Below are positions 16,359 through 25,070 of a DNA stretch of 64,000 nt, piece by piece. Numbering within the stretch: the first letter of the stretch is position 1; the number at the start of each line of letters is the position of its first letter. Below the pieces are notes generated by a model. The model saw only the letters and a program-made list of their open reading frames with translations. It was not told where the DNA came from and searched no databases. This stretch comes from CAYONP01 sp964405335 (GTDB lineage: Bacteria > Armatimonadota > UBA10988): the NCBI GenBank assembly GCA_964405335.1, contig CAYONP010000007.1:25354-89353 (forward strand), in the 5' to 3' direction. The translations under genes were made by a program, and so were the position numbers.

Positions 16359-17072
16359 TCAACGCTCCACCGATCCGTCGGAGGCTTGAGGAAGTTGGCT
16401 CCCAGCCTCTGGCGCCTCGGGCCGAGGGCATCCGCGCGGAGGTCGACGTTCGCTGGGATCGTCGCTCGGCTGGTCGGTCAGCCACAGCCAGTAGTCCTCC
16501 ATCGCCGCCTCCGGCACGCAGTTGCGCTGAACGACGCTCCCGTCGAAGCAGAGCCTCAGCACCAGGCCCTGATAGGCCGGACAGCCCGAAGGCATCGGCT
16601 TCGCTTCACCGTGCACCACGCAGACGGCATAGCCGGGTCTGCCTTCGAGGCTCTTTGCCTTCTCCCACCACTCGTCACTCAAGGCCACGAGGTCTGGGTA
16701 GAAGTAGCTGAGCGGGATGTCCCAGGGCGAGTCGGTCATGCCGTGGTCCTTCGCGGCATGCAACCCGGCCCAGCCGCCCTGCTCGACATGCGGGTCGGCG
16801 GAGCAGACCAGCAAGGGGGCGTCGATGTGGTCCGGCACGAGGTGAACCAAGCGCTTGGGCCGCGCGCCATCGTAATCCTCGATGTACGCGGCAAAGGCCC
16901 GGCCGACCTGGCCCAGCTGCCGGGCGCACACATCCAGCGGATCGCCTTCGTCTGCACGCGCCTCGGCGAGCACCGGGTAGAGCAGCGCGCCGAGGAGGGC
17001 GATGATCGCCAGCGTGACGAGCAGTTCGGTGAGAGTGAACGCGTGCCGCGGCACGGATCGGTGGTAGTTCAT
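16359..17072 (-). CDS. Prepilin-type N-terminal methylation domain protein (copy A)
   Basis: The leader RHAFTLTELLVTLAIIALLG and the domain motifs DYDGARPKRLVHLVP, HGMTDSPWDIPLSYFYPD and FDGSVVQRN mark a prepilin-like protein. ATG 17072 has AGGAG seven bases upstream. Compared with copy B it carries a C-terminal extension of about 30 residues rich in Pro, Arg and Ser. The gene order A-B-membrane protein with tiny gaps suggests one transcript. No assembly ATPase or peptidase is in the window. Confidence 0.88.
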   Translation of the reverse strand: MNYHRSVPRHAFTLTELLVTLAIIALLGALLYPVLAEARADEGDPLDVCARQLGQVGRAFAAYIEDYDGARPKRLVHLVPDHIDAPLLVCSADPHVEQGGWAGLHAAKDHGMTDSPWDIPLSYFYPDLVALSDEWWEKAKSLEGRPGYAVCVVHGEAKPMPSGCPAYQGLVLRLCFDGSVVQRNCVPEAAMEDYWLWLTDQPSDDPSERRPPRGCPRPEAPEAGSQLPQASDGSVER

Positions 17073-17349
17073 CCGGTGCTCCTAGTCGCGAATACCGGAG
17101 TCGTGCAGGGGTCAGTGGCAGTCGGGATTACGGCGAGGGTGAGCCGGAGCGGCGAAGCGTGGCCTGCCGAGGCGAGGCGCGGATTGCTCCAACCGAGGGC
17201 GCGAAGGGAATCGACCAGCGAGAGCGGGTCGAGCAGCTTGCCGAACGCCGACAAGCCGAACACCGCCGAGACGAAACAGCGCCCGAACAGCGCCGGCTGT
17301 CGCTGGCGCTGATCCCGTGTCGTTTGGAGTACCCCCCCCCCGGTAACAT
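17069..17349 (-). pseudogene. MauE/DoxX-like membrane protein fragment broken at a G10 tract
   Basis: From ATG 17349 the reading enters a run of ten G (C10 at 17332-17341 on the plus strand). The frame that would follow with eleven G encodes a first membrane helix of MauE/DoxX type: ALFGRCFVSAVFGLSAFGKLL then DPLSLVDSLRALG. This matches the usual GxxFxxxGxxKLLDP pattern. After about 45 residues the similarity fades, and the frame ends at 17069-17071, overlapping the prepilin start in ATGA. It is either a truncated remnant or a gene with a variable homopolymer. Confidence 0.4.
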
Positions 17350-17454
17350 AACCCTACCCCTACGTCGTGGAACTCTCCCAACGCACAGCATAACAGCCGA
17401 GTGTTGCGAGGATCTTGCGCTGCCGTGTTTTTTCGATTGCTTGGCGCGAAAATC

Positions 17455-18579
17455 TCAGAGTGGTGTTGCGCGACGCTGAACCCCGGCCAGCAGCCGGTCG
17501 TACTCCCGGCCGTAGTCGTCGGCCATGCGTTCGATCGAGTAGCTTTCGCGCACCATCTGTTGCGCCGCGGCGGACAGGCGCTCCGCGAGCGACGGGTCGT
17601 CGATCAGGCGGGCCAGGCCGGCGGCCAGGGACACCTCGTCCTGGGGTTCGACCAGCACCGCCTGGGCCTCGTGGGTGACCTTCTCGGCGATGCCGCCGAC
17701 GCGGGTCATGACACACGGCGTGCCGGCGGCCATGGCCTCGAGCATCGAGATGGGCAGTCCCTCGCTGCGGCTGGACAGGCAGAAGCAATCGAGCGAGCGG
17801 AGCAGGCTGGGCACGTCGTCGCGCCGGCCGAGCAGGTGTGCCCGGCCGCCGAGCCCGAGCTCGGCCAGCCGCGCGGTGAGGAACGCGCGCTGCGGCCCGT
17901 CGCCGGCGATCGCCAGCGCTACGTCGCGGCCCTGGTCGAGCAGGAGCCGCGTCGCGGCGAGCATCCGCTCCTGCTCCTTGACCGGATCGAGCCGCGCGAC
18001 GGTACCGAACAGCCAGGTCTGCGGCGACAGGCCGAGTTCGCGGCGCAGGACATCACTCGGTCCGCCGGCGAAGGCCGCGACGTCGATCCCGTTGAGGATC
18101 ACCGGGATCTGCTCGACCGGCCGGCCGAGATGCTCGGCCGCCAACCGCGCCGCCTCGACCGAGACGGCGACGAAGCCGTTGACCCAGTGGCGCAGCACCC
18201 AGCGGACCAGCGGGCCGCGGTTCAGCACAAACCCGCGGCCGTGGCTGGTGACCAGCACGGGGATGCCGAGCCGCCGGCCGGCGACCGCGGCGTAGACGCC
18301 GGCGGCCGGGTTGTGGGCGTGGAGCAGGTCGGGCCGCGCCTGGCGGCAGAGGGCGACAAAGCGCGCGGCGGTCTGCGGCAGCCGGCCGCGCCGGAGGGTG
18401 AACAGCTCGACGCCGGCGGCTTCGGCGGCCCCGCGCAGGTCGCCGTCGGGCTCGAGGACAGCGAGCAGCGGTTCGAACGGTGATTCGCGCTGGCAGCGGA
18501 CGAGGTCGAGCACGAGCCGCTCGGCGCCGCCGACGGCGAAGGTCCAGAGCACGTTCATGGCCCGTGGGCGGTGGCTCAT
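17455..18579 (-). CDS. GT4-family glycosyltransferase
   Basis: The product (374 residues from ATG 18579) has the GT-B architecture. The N-terminal motif AVGGAERLVLDLVRC and HAHNPAAGVYAAVAGRRLGI sit in the acceptor half. VARLDPVKEQERMLAATRLL and SRSEGLPISMLEAMAAGTPCV, with the EX7E pair, sit in the donor half. It should transfer a sugar from a nucleotide donor, likely to a cell-surface glycan. ATG 18558 is an alternative start; neither has a clear ribosome binding site. Positions 17350-17454 downstream hold no gene that I can support. Confidence 0.9.
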   Translation of the reverse strand: MSHRPRAMNVLWTFAVGGAERLVLDLVRCQRESPFEPLLAVLEPDGDLRGAAEAAGVELFTLRRGRLPQTAARFVALCRQARPDLLHAHNPAAGVYAAVAGRRLGIPVLVTSHGRGFVLNRGPLVRWVLRHWVNGFVAVSVEAARLAAEHLGRPVEQIPVILNGIDVAAFAGGPSDVLRRELGLSPQTWLFGTVARLDPVKEQERMLAATRLLLDQGRDVALAIAGDGPQRAFLTARLAELGLGGRAHLLGRRDDVPSLLRSLDCFCLSSRSEGLPISMLEAMAAGTPCVMTRVGGIAEKVTHEAQAVLVEPQDEVSLAAGLARLIDDPSLAERLSAAAQQMVRESYSIERMADDYGREYDRLLAGVQRRATPL

Positions 18580-18616
18580 GGGCGCGGCTCGCGCAGCGCA
18601 GGCTGTAGCTGGCCGG

Positions 18617-19015
18617 TCAACCCGTCGCGGCTGGTTCGCTCGGTGGCTGGGCGGCCAGCTCGCGGAAGCGGTCGGCGAGGAAGAAGACCAGGTCGACATA
18701 TCGCCGAGCCGTCGTCGGCGAGGTCCGTGGTGTGGCGTGAACGGCCGTGTCGCGTGCCTGCTCCACCAGTTCGACGATATCGGTCGTCGATGGCGGCAGC
18801 AACGCCTCCTCGATCAGGACCTCGGTAGCTCGCCGCGCCACCGAGCCGGACGGCTGGTTGCCGTTGCTGCCTTGATCCACGCCGCGTGAGAGCAGCACCT
18901 CGGCCGCCGCGGACTCGAGTTCGCGGAAGGCCGTCACCATCGCAAGCCGAGGCTCTGACCGGGCGATCTCGCGAAGCCTCGGGAAGACTGCGTGCGAGAC
19001 AGTGGTTGCCGCCAT
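18617..19015 (-). CDS. Hypothetical protein with DUF4145-like C-terminus
   Basis: The product is helical. Its C-terminal half (ATEVLIEEALLPPSTTDIVE, LVEQARDTAVHATPRTSP, ARRYVDLVFFLADRFREL) resembles the HEPN-like DUF4145 domain, in which a conserved R..A.H segment precedes the last helix. No catalytic assignment is safe. ATG 19015 is used; GTG 19018 is just upstream, and GAGGTGA serves either. The start overlaps the stop of the preceding two-helix membrane protein, so both are coupled. Confidence 0.55.
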   Translation of the reverse strand: MAATTVSHAVFPRLREIARSEPRLAMVTAFRELESAAAEVLLSRGVDQGSNGNQPSGSVARRATEVLIEEALLPPSTTDIVELVEQARDTAVHATPRTSPTTARRYVDLVFFLADRFRELAAQPPSEPAATG

Positions 19016-19425
19016 CACGTGCTCACCTCATCTGATCGATCGGAACGAAGTTCCAGCGCCACGGTTTCCGAGTCATACCCCAACTCGCCGATGGTGCGCA
19101 AGACAGCGCCTTCGACAGCTTGCTCGAGCCGCCGTGTGGCGGCCTCCTGCTCCAGCTCCTCAACCTGCCGCACGGCCTCCAGTCGGCGGCGCTGGAAGCG
19201 AAGGCTGAAGCCCTCGAACAGATCCACCTCGGCGAGGGTGCGCAGCACGCCCCTCACCTCCTCGCGGAAGACCACCGCCAACGCCACCATCGCACCCGGC
19301 CAGGCCAGCGCCGCGGCCAGGCCAACCAACTGCTCGCGAAACAGCCAGGCCAGCGCTGTGCCGAGGGCGGTGACCGCCAGGCCGGTGACCCATCTCCGCG
19401 TCGCCTTGCCGCCGTTCGACTCCAT
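19015..19425 (-). CDS. Small membrane protein with helical cytoplasmic tail
   Basis: The 136-residue product has two adjacent membrane helices (LAVTALGTALAWLF at about 15-28 and GLAAALAWPGAMVALAVVF at 35-53). A charged helical tail follows with a likely coiled coil (RFQRRRLEAVRQVEELEQEA). No family is recognised. It starts one base after the stop of the Gfo/Idh/MocA gene and overlaps the DUF4145-like gene, forming a compact three-gene run. Confidence 0.65.
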   Translation of the reverse strand: MESNGGKATRRWVTGLAVTALGTALAWLFREQLVGLAAALAWPGAMVALAVVFREEVRGVLRTLAEVDLFEGFSLRFQRRRLEAVRQVEELEQEAATRRLEQAVEGAVLRTIGELGYDSETVALELRSDRSDEVST

Positions 19426-19426
19426 C

Positions 19427-20485
19427 TCAGCGCTCCGGCCCGAAGTCCATCACCGGCCGCACCGGCCGACCCTCGCGGGCCGACTGATAGAGGCTCAGAC
19501 CGAGCGCCACCGGCGCGATACCGCTCCAGCCGGGGCAGAACGATTCACCGCCGGCCGCCGCCTGGACCATGTCGGCCGCCGCGCTAGCGGGCGTCGTGGG
19601 CAGCTCCAGCTCGGGTTCATAGGCCGCCGCCTCGCCCTCGCGGCGGGCGCCGGTCTGCGCGTCCCAGGCCTCCTGTCGGCCCTCGGGCGGGATGAACTCC
19701 CAGCGCGTGATGCGCTCGAACTCGACCGCCGCCGCACCGGCGGTGCCGTTGATCTCGACCCGGTCGTAGTCCTTGCCGCGGAAGCAGGTCGAGGTGTGGA
19801 TCATCCCCTCGGCGCCACCGGCGAAGCGCAGCAGGGCATTGGTCATGTCCTCGGTCTCGCAGTTGACGTGGGCGTGGACACCACTGTAGGCAAAGACCTC
19901 GTCGACCGCGCCCATGGCGTATTGCAGCACGTCGATGAAGTGGATCGCCTGGTTCATCACGCTGCCGCCGCCGTCCAGCGCCCAGGTGCCGTGCCAGCCT
20001 TCGTAGTAGTCCTCGCCGCGCCACCATTTCATCGTCACCTGGCCGAACAGCGGCCGGCCGAGCGCCCCCTGCCGCACCGCCGCGCGGAGCTTCTGCACCG
20101 CCTCGGTGTAGCGCATCTGAAAGTCGCAGATCAGGATCACCCCGCACTCGTCGCAGGTGCGACAGAACTCGACGCACTTGTCGACACTGATGTCGAGCGG
20201 TTTGGTCGAGATGACGTGCTTACCCGCCCGCGCCGCGGCCATGCCCATGTCGGCGTGCTTGCCCGATTCGGTCATGACATAGAGGCAGTCGAACGTGTCG
20301 GCCTGCTGCATCAAGGCCTCGAAGCTGTCATAGGCCAAGCAGCCGAACGCCTCGACGGCCCGTTCGCGCCGCGCGGGGATCAGGTCGGCCACGGCGACCA
20401 GCTCGGCCCCCGGCGTGCGCGAGACGATCCGCGCCCGGTTCATGCCCATGCCGAGCCCGACGACGGCGATGCGGAGCGGGTCCAT
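19427..20485 (-). CDS. Gfo/Idh/MocA family oxidoreductase
   Basis: The 352-residue product begins with a Rossmann nucleotide-binding motif (LRIAVVGLGMGMNRARIV). It has GKHVISTKPLDISVDKC, the family strand with the catalytic KP lysine-proline, and RYTEAVQKLRAAVRQGALG in the substrate domain. It should be an NAD(P)-dependent sugar or inositol dehydrogenase; the substrate is not predictable. ATG 20485 has AGGAG eight bases upstream, while upstream in-frame codons to 20605 show no coding character. Confidence 0.92.
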   Translation of the reverse strand: MDPLRIAVVGLGMGMNRARIVSRTPGAELVAVADLIPARRERAVEAFGCLAYDSFEALMQQADTFDCLYVMTESGKHADMGMAAARAGKHVISTKPLDISVDKCVEFCRTCDECGVILICDFQMRYTEAVQKLRAAVRQGALGRPLFGQVTMKWWRGEDYYEGWHGTWALDGGGSVMNQAIHFIDVLQYAMGAVDEVFAYSGVHAHVNCETEDMTNALLRFAGGAEGMIHTSTCFRGKDYDRVEINGTAGAAAVEFERITRWEFIPPEGRQEAWDAQTGARREGEAAAYEPELELPTTPASAAADMVQAAAGGESFCPGWSGIAPVALGLSLYQSAREGRPVRPVMDFGPER

Positions 20486-20607
20486 GCGGTGGCTCCTGGA
20501 GGTGTGGATGGTAGAGGGGGTGGGGGCGGGCGTCAATGCGGTCCGTCGAGCTCGGCAAGGCTGCGCAGCGCGTGGACAAGGCGGTCGACGTCTGTCGATG
20601 AGCACCC

Positions 20608-20690
20608 GGGGTCAGGTCTCGTTATCGTGGCGATCACTACGACTCGGCGCAGGGATCGTAACATATCGAGCGAAAGTGAGGCCTGACCCC
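20608..20690. repeat. 83-bp terminal-inverted-repeat element (REP/RAYT-like)
   Basis: GGGGTCAGG at the left end and CCTGACCCC at the right end form inverted ends, and the match continues for some 20 bases with mismatches (CTCGTTATCG against CTCACTTTCG). Such ends are typical of elements moved by REP-associated tyrosine transposases. No transposase is present. The remaining intergenic sequence at 20486-20607 and 20691-20740 shows nothing further. Confidence 0.6.
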
Positions 20691-20740
20691 GTGGCAGTGC
20701 GCCGGCAGGCCACGCCAGCGGCTCGCCGAAGTCCGCCCGC

Positions 20741-23131
20741 ATGGCTACCCTCCTGCTCTGCCCCACGCTGCTCCTCGCCGCCCCGCCGCCCCACTTCTCC
20801 GGCCTCTACCCCCACCTGGCCACCTTCAACGACGAACTCGAATGCGGCACCGGCGCTGTGGTGCCGTGGGCCGGGCGGTTGTGGGTCGTCTCGTATGGGC
20901 CGCACCTGCCGCGGGGGTCGTCCGACAAGCTGTACGAGATTGCCCCCGACTTGTCCGTCACCGTCCGGGCCGAGAGCATCGGCGGCACGCCGGCGAATCG
21001 GCTCGTTCACCGCGAGTCGAGCCAGCTCTTCATCGGGCCCTACTGCATCGACGGCGAGGGTCGCGTGCGGGTCATTCCCTATGACCGGATGCCCGGCCGC
21101 CACACCGCCACCCTGCGGCACCTGACCGATCCGGCGAACAAGGTCTACTACGCGACGATGGAGGAGGGCTTCTACGAGGTCGATGTGCACACGCTCGCGG
21201 TGACCGAGCTCTATGCCGACACCAACGACCCCGGCGGGCGGCGCGTGGCGGGACTGCCCGGTTATCACGGCAAGGGCGCCTACACCGCGCAGGGGCGCGT
21301 GGTCTATGCCAACAACGGCGAGCCGAGCGCCGAGGCGCGGCGGCGGCCCGACATCGCCTCGGGCTGCCTGGCCGAGTGGCTCGGTGGCGAGTGGCGCGTG
21401 GTCCGCCGCAATCAGTTCTGCGAGGTCACCGGGCCGGGCGGCATCCAGGGCGCCGAGCGCGACGACGATCCGCTGTGGAGCATCGGCTGGGACCACCGCT
21501 CGCTGATTCTGATGCTCCTCGACGGCGGCCGGTGGCAGGCCTTTCGGCTGCCCAAGGCGAGCCACTGCTACGACGGCGCGCACGGCTGGAACACCGAGTG
21601 GCCGCGCATCCGCGACATCGGCGAGGACGACCTGCTGATGACCATGCACGGCTGCTTCTGGCGCTTCCCGCGCGGGTTCGGTGCGGGACACACCGCCGGC
21701 ATCCGGCCCCGCTCGACCTACCTCAAGATCATCGGCGACTTCTGCCGATGGGGCGACCGTCTGGTCTTCGGCTGCGATGACGCGGCTCGGTCCGAGTTCC
21801 TCAACGCCCGCGGCGCCAAGGGCGGAGCGGCCGGGCCGGGGCAGAGCCAGTCGAACCTCTGGTTCGTCGCGCCGGAGACACTTGACGGCCTCGGCCCGAG
21901 CGTCGGCCAGGGCGCCGTGTGGCGGAACGACTCGGTCGCCGCCGGCGTGCCGAGCGACCCCTACCTGTTCGCCGGCTACGCCCACCGCGGCGTCCACCTG
22001 GCCCACGACGCCACCGAGCCGGTCACTTTCCGGTTCGAGGTCGACCTGGGTGACGGCGCGTGGCATCCGGCCGGCGCCGTCACGGTGCCGGCGGCGGGCT
22101 ATCGCTGGCACGGCTTCGAGCCGGCGGCGCCGGGCGAGTGGATCCGGGTCACGACCAACCGCGACTGCACCGCCACGGTCCTGTTCACCGGCGCGGCAGA
22201 CGATGAGCGTGGCGACGACTCAATCTTTGCCGGACTTGCGCGCGCCGGCGATTCCCGGCACACCGGCGGCCTCGTCCGCGCCCGGGGCGACAACCTGCGC
22301 ACCCTGCACCTGGCCGCGACCGACCACGACGGCGACCTGGTCCGCGACGTCGGCTACTACGAGATGGGCGCCGAGTCGCGGCTGCGCCGGGTCGATGATC
22401 CGACCGCGCACGCCTGGCTCAAGGAGCAGGTCGCGATCCCGGCCGGCGTGCTTGCCGTCGGTGCCGCCTCGGTGCTCTACGTCGACGACGCCGGCGCGCG
22501 CTGGCGGCTGCCCAAGGGCGACCCGGCGATCGACGCGCTGTGCGGCCGCGGTCTCTACCGCATCGACCGCGAAGTGGTGACCGAGCGCGACATCTTCCAC
22601 GCGCACGGCACGTTCTATGAGCTGCCCGCCGAGAACGCCGGCGGGTTCGCGAAGATCCGGCCGATCTGCACGCACAACCGGCGGATCGTCGACTACGCTT
22701 CGTACCGCGGAATGCTGGTGCTCACCGGCATCGCCGGCGGCGAGGGCAATCCGCACATCGTCCGCAGCGACGACGGCCGGGCGGCTGTCTGGCTCGGCGC
22801 AATCGACGACCTGTGGCGGCTGGGCAAGCCCGTCGGCCGCGGCGGGCCGTGGCACGAGAGGCGGGTCGAGCCGTTCACGCCGAGCGACCCCTACCTGATG
22901 CACGGCTATGACCGCAAGCGCCTGACCGCGCGCCACGATGCGGCGGAGCCGGTGGCGCTGACCATCGAGGTCGACCTCACCGGCGACGCCGACTGGCAGC
23001 CCTACGCGGCGCTGGCCATGCCGCCGGCGACGACCATCCACCACGACTTCGCGCCGGCCTTCCGGGCGCACTGGGTGCGGGTGATGGTCGACCGCGGGTG
23101 CGGGGTCACGGTGGAGCTGGACTATCAGTAG
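20741..23131 (+). CDS. Large secreted protein with a repeated beta-sandwich domain
   Basis: The 796-residue product has a short signal peptide (MATLLLCPTLLLAAPPP). The N-terminal half has repeated strand-rich blades with Trp and Gly (GRLWVVSYGP, WSIGWDHRSL, GDRLVFGCDD), suggesting a beta-propeller. A module of about 85 residues occurs twice. The first copy starts PSDPYLFAGYAHRGVHLAHD near residue 405 and the second PSDPYLMHGYDRKRLTARHD near residue 710; each ends in a WVRV or WIRV strand followed by a cysteine. I do not recognise a family or catalytic residues. It is probably an extracellular carbohydrate-related protein. Confidence 0.7.
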   Translation: MATLLLCPTLLLAAPPPHFSGLYPHLATFNDELECGTGAVVPWAGRLWVVSYGPHLPRGSSDKLYEIAPDLSVTVRAESIGGTPANRLVHRESSQLFIGPYCIDGEGRVRVIPYDRMPGRHTATLRHLTDPANKVYYATMEEGFYEVDVHTLAVTELYADTNDPGGRRVAGLPGYHGKGAYTAQGRVVYANNGEPSAEARRRPDIASGCLAEWLGGEWRVVRRNQFCEVTGPGGIQGAERDDDPLWSIGWDHRSLILMLLDGGRWQAFRLPKASHCYDGAHGWNTEWPRIRDIGEDDLLMTMHGCFWRFPRGFGAGHTAGIRPRSTYLKIIGDFCRWGDRLVFGCDDAARSEFLNARGAKGGAAGPGQSQSNLWFVAPETLDGLGPSVGQGAVWRNDSVAAGVPSDPYLFAGYAHRGVHLAHDATEPVTFRFEVDLGDGAWHPAGAVTVPAAGYRWHGFEPAAPGEWIRVTTNRDCTATVLFTGAADDERGDDSIFAGLARAGDSRHTGGLVRARGDNLRTLHLAATDHDGDLVRDVGYYEMGAESRLRRVDDPTAHAWLKEQVAIPAGVLAVGAASVLYVDDAGARWRLPKGDPAIDALCGRGLYRIDREVVTERDIFHAHGTFYELPAENAGGFAKIRPICTHNRRIVDYASYRGMLVLTGIAGGEGNPHIVRSDDGRAAVWLGAIDDLWRLGKPVGRGGPWHERRVEPFTPSDPYLMHGYDRKRLTARHDAAEPVALTIEVDLTGDADWQPYAALAMPPATTIHHDFAPAFRAHWVRVMVDRGCGVTVELDYQ

Positions 23132-23157
23132 ATCGGTCTGCGACCGCCACCAGCGCC

Positions 23158-23185
23158 TTGCGTCGGGCACTGCCGGACCCATAAT
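23158..23185 (+). promoter_or_regulatory. Putative sigma-70 promoter for the TPR gene
   Basis: TTGCGT (23158-23163), 16 bases, then CATAAT (23180-23185), 32 bases before ATG 23218. The match is fair, and the position fits a short leader. Confidence 0.45.
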
Positions 23186-23217
23186 GCTCCCGACCAACCT
23201 CGGCTTGGGAGGCAGAC

Positions 23218-24840
23218 ATGATCCGGCTTCGCTCGCTCGCCCTGCTGCTCTGGCTCGCCGCCGCCGCCACCGCCCAGGTCGCGCTGTTCGAGGGGCTGGG
23301 TGAGTATCATCGCCCGGTGAGCACCGCCTCGCCCGAGGCGCAGCGGTACTGGGACCAGGGGTTCATTTTCTACCAGGGCTTCAACCACGGGACCGCGCGG
23401 CAGTCGTTCGCCCGGGCCGCCGAGCTGGACCCGGCCTGCGCCATGGCCCACTGGGGCCTGGCGCTGAGCCTTGGACCGCACATCAACTACACCCTTATGA
23501 CGCCCGACGAGGAGCAGGCGGCGACCGAGGCGATCGCCCGCGCCCGGGCGACCGCCGCCGGCGCCACACCGGTCGAGCGCGCCCTGATCGAGGCGCTGGC
23601 GACCCGCTACCGGTTCCCCGCGGTGGCCGACCGCCGGCCGCTCGACGAGGCTTATGCCGCGGCGATGCGGGCGGTCTATGAGCAGTATCCCGCCGACGCC
23701 GATGTGGGTGCGCTCTATGCCGAGGCGCTGATGAACCTGTGGCCGTGGGACCTCTGGTCGCCCGAGGGCGAGCCGCGGCCCGATACGCCCACCATCGTCG
23801 CGGTGCTCGAACACGTGCTGGAGGTTGCGCCCGACCATCCCTTCGCCTGCCACCTCTACATCCACGCGGTCGAGGCCTCGCCCGAGCCGGGCCGGGCGCT
23901 GGCGGCGGCCAATCGACTGCGGCCACTGGTCCCCGGCGTGGCGCACCTGGTCCACATGCCGTCGCACATCGACATCCGGCTGGGGCGCTATGAAGAGGCC
24001 ATCGCGGCCAACGAGCGGGCCATCGTCGCCGATGAGACCTACCTGCGGCGCACGCCGTCGCTCGGGCTGCACAGCATGTATCGCGCGCACGACTACCATT
24101 TCGTGGTCTATGCGGCGATGTTCCGGGGCCAAAGCGAGCTGGCCCTGCGCCGCGCGCGTGACCTGGCCCAGGTGCTGCCGCTCGAGCTGGTGGTGCAGCA
24201 TGCCGACTTCCTCGACGGCTTCGCGGCGACGGTCTTCCACGTACTGGTGCGCTTCGGCCGCTGGGAGGAGATCCTCGCCGAGCCGGAGCCCGAGGCGAAG
24301 CTGCCGGTGACCAGCGCGTTCTATCACTACGCGCGCGGGCTGGCCTTCTCGTCACTCGGCCTGGTCGACCAGGCGGCGGTCGAGCTGGCCGCCTATGACG
24401 CGGCCCGCGCCGCGGTGCCGGAGACCTCGTACATCGGCAACAACGCCTCGTCCGTGGTGCTCGAGATCGGCCGGCACATGCTCGCCGGCGAGTTGGAGTA
24501 TCGGCGCGGCAACGTCGAGCAGGGGTTCGCGCTGCTGCGCCAGGCGGTGGCCGCCGACGAGGCGCTACGCTACGACGAGCCGTGGGGATGGATGCAGCCG
24601 GCGGCCCACGCGCTGGGCGCACTGCTGCTCGAGCAGGGGCGGCTCGAAGAGGCCGAGCAGGTCTACCGCGCCGATCTGGCGCGCCACGCCGGCAACGGCT
24701 GGTCGCTCCACGGCTTGGCCGAGTCGCTGCGCCGCCAGGGCAAGGCCGACGAGGCGGCCGAGACCGACCGCCGCTTCGCAGAGGCCTGGGCGTCGGCCGA
24801 CGTGGAGCTGCGCGCGAGCTGTTTCTGCCGCCTCGAATGA
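23218..24840 (+). CDS. Secreted tetratricopeptide repeat protein
   Basis: ATG 23218 is preceded by GGGAGG. The product has a signal peptide (LALLLWLAAAATAQ) and TPR-like helix pairs along most of its 540 residues: YWDQGFIFYQGFNHGTARQS, AELDPACAMAHWGLALSLG, LGRYEEAIAANERAIVAD and LEEAEQVYRADLARHAGNG. HMPSHIDIRLG and CHLYIHAVE are conserved in this family of secreted TPR proteins, whose role is not known. It is likely a periplasmic or exported protein-interaction scaffold. Confidence 0.85.
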   Translation: MIRLRSLALLLWLAAAATAQVALFEGLGEYHRPVSTASPEAQRYWDQGFIFYQGFNHGTARQSFARAAELDPACAMAHWGLALSLGPHINYTLMTPDEEQAATEAIARARATAAGATPVERALIEALATRYRFPAVADRRPLDEAYAAAMRAVYEQYPADADVGALYAEALMNLWPWDLWSPEGEPRPDTPTIVAVLEHVLEVAPDHPFACHLYIHAVEASPEPGRALAAANRLRPLVPGVAHLVHMPSHIDIRLGRYEEAIAANERAIVADETYLRRTPSLGLHSMYRAHDYHFVVYAAMFRGQSELALRRARDLAQVLPLELVVQHADFLDGFAATVFHVLVRFGRWEEILAEPEPEAKLPVTSAFYHYARGLAFSSLGLVDQAAVELAAYDAARAAVPETSYIGNNASSVVLEIGRHMLAGELEYRRGNVEQGFALLRQAVAADEALRYDEPWGWMQPAAHALGALLLEQGRLEEAEQVYRADLARHAGNGWSLHGLAESLRRQGKADEAAETDRRFAEAWASADVELRASCFCRLE

Positions 24841-24913
24841 GCGGCACGCCGGCGGTCGGTCGGGACGCGCCGGAGGGGCCGTGCCGGCGGGACGCCGGCG
24901 GTCCGTAGGGAGG

Positions 24914-24987
24914 GCGGGCGTCCCCGCCCACTCCGGAGCGCGGGCGTCCCCGCCCACTCCGGAGCGCGGGCGTCCCCGCCCGCTCCG
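24914..24987. repeat. Three tandem copies of a 26-bp GC-rich repeat
   Basis: Copies of GCGGGCGTCCCCGCCCACTC plus CGGAGC start at 24914, 24940 and 24966; the last is partial with one change. Each copy contains the palindrome GGGCGTCCCCGCCC-like core. Variants of the related GCCGGCGGGACGCCGGCGG unit lie just upstream, and the same family fills the region after 30402. Confidence 0.8.
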
Positions 24988-25009
24988 TCTGCCGCCGCCT
25001 CAATGCTCC

Positions 25010-25038
25010 TTGACACGACTCGGAACCCCTGGCATAGT
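25010..25038 (+). promoter_or_regulatory. Sigma-70 promoter of the SUF operon
   Basis: TTGACA (25010-25015), 17 bases, CATAGT (25033-25038). This near-consensus promoter lies 33 bases upstream of the MarR-type gene that begins the SUF cluster. Confidence 0.8.
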
Positions 25039-25049
25039 TAACCTGGTTA
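25039..25049. promoter_or_regulatory. Operator-like dyad at the SUF transcription start
   Basis: TAACC-T-GGTTA is a perfect 5-bp dyad with a one-base centre, directly after the -10 box and so over the likely transcription start. A repressor bound here would block transcription. The adjacent MarR-type protein is the obvious candidate, by inference. Confidence 0.55.
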
Positions 25050-25070
25050 CGCAATTAGGAGCGCAGCCGG

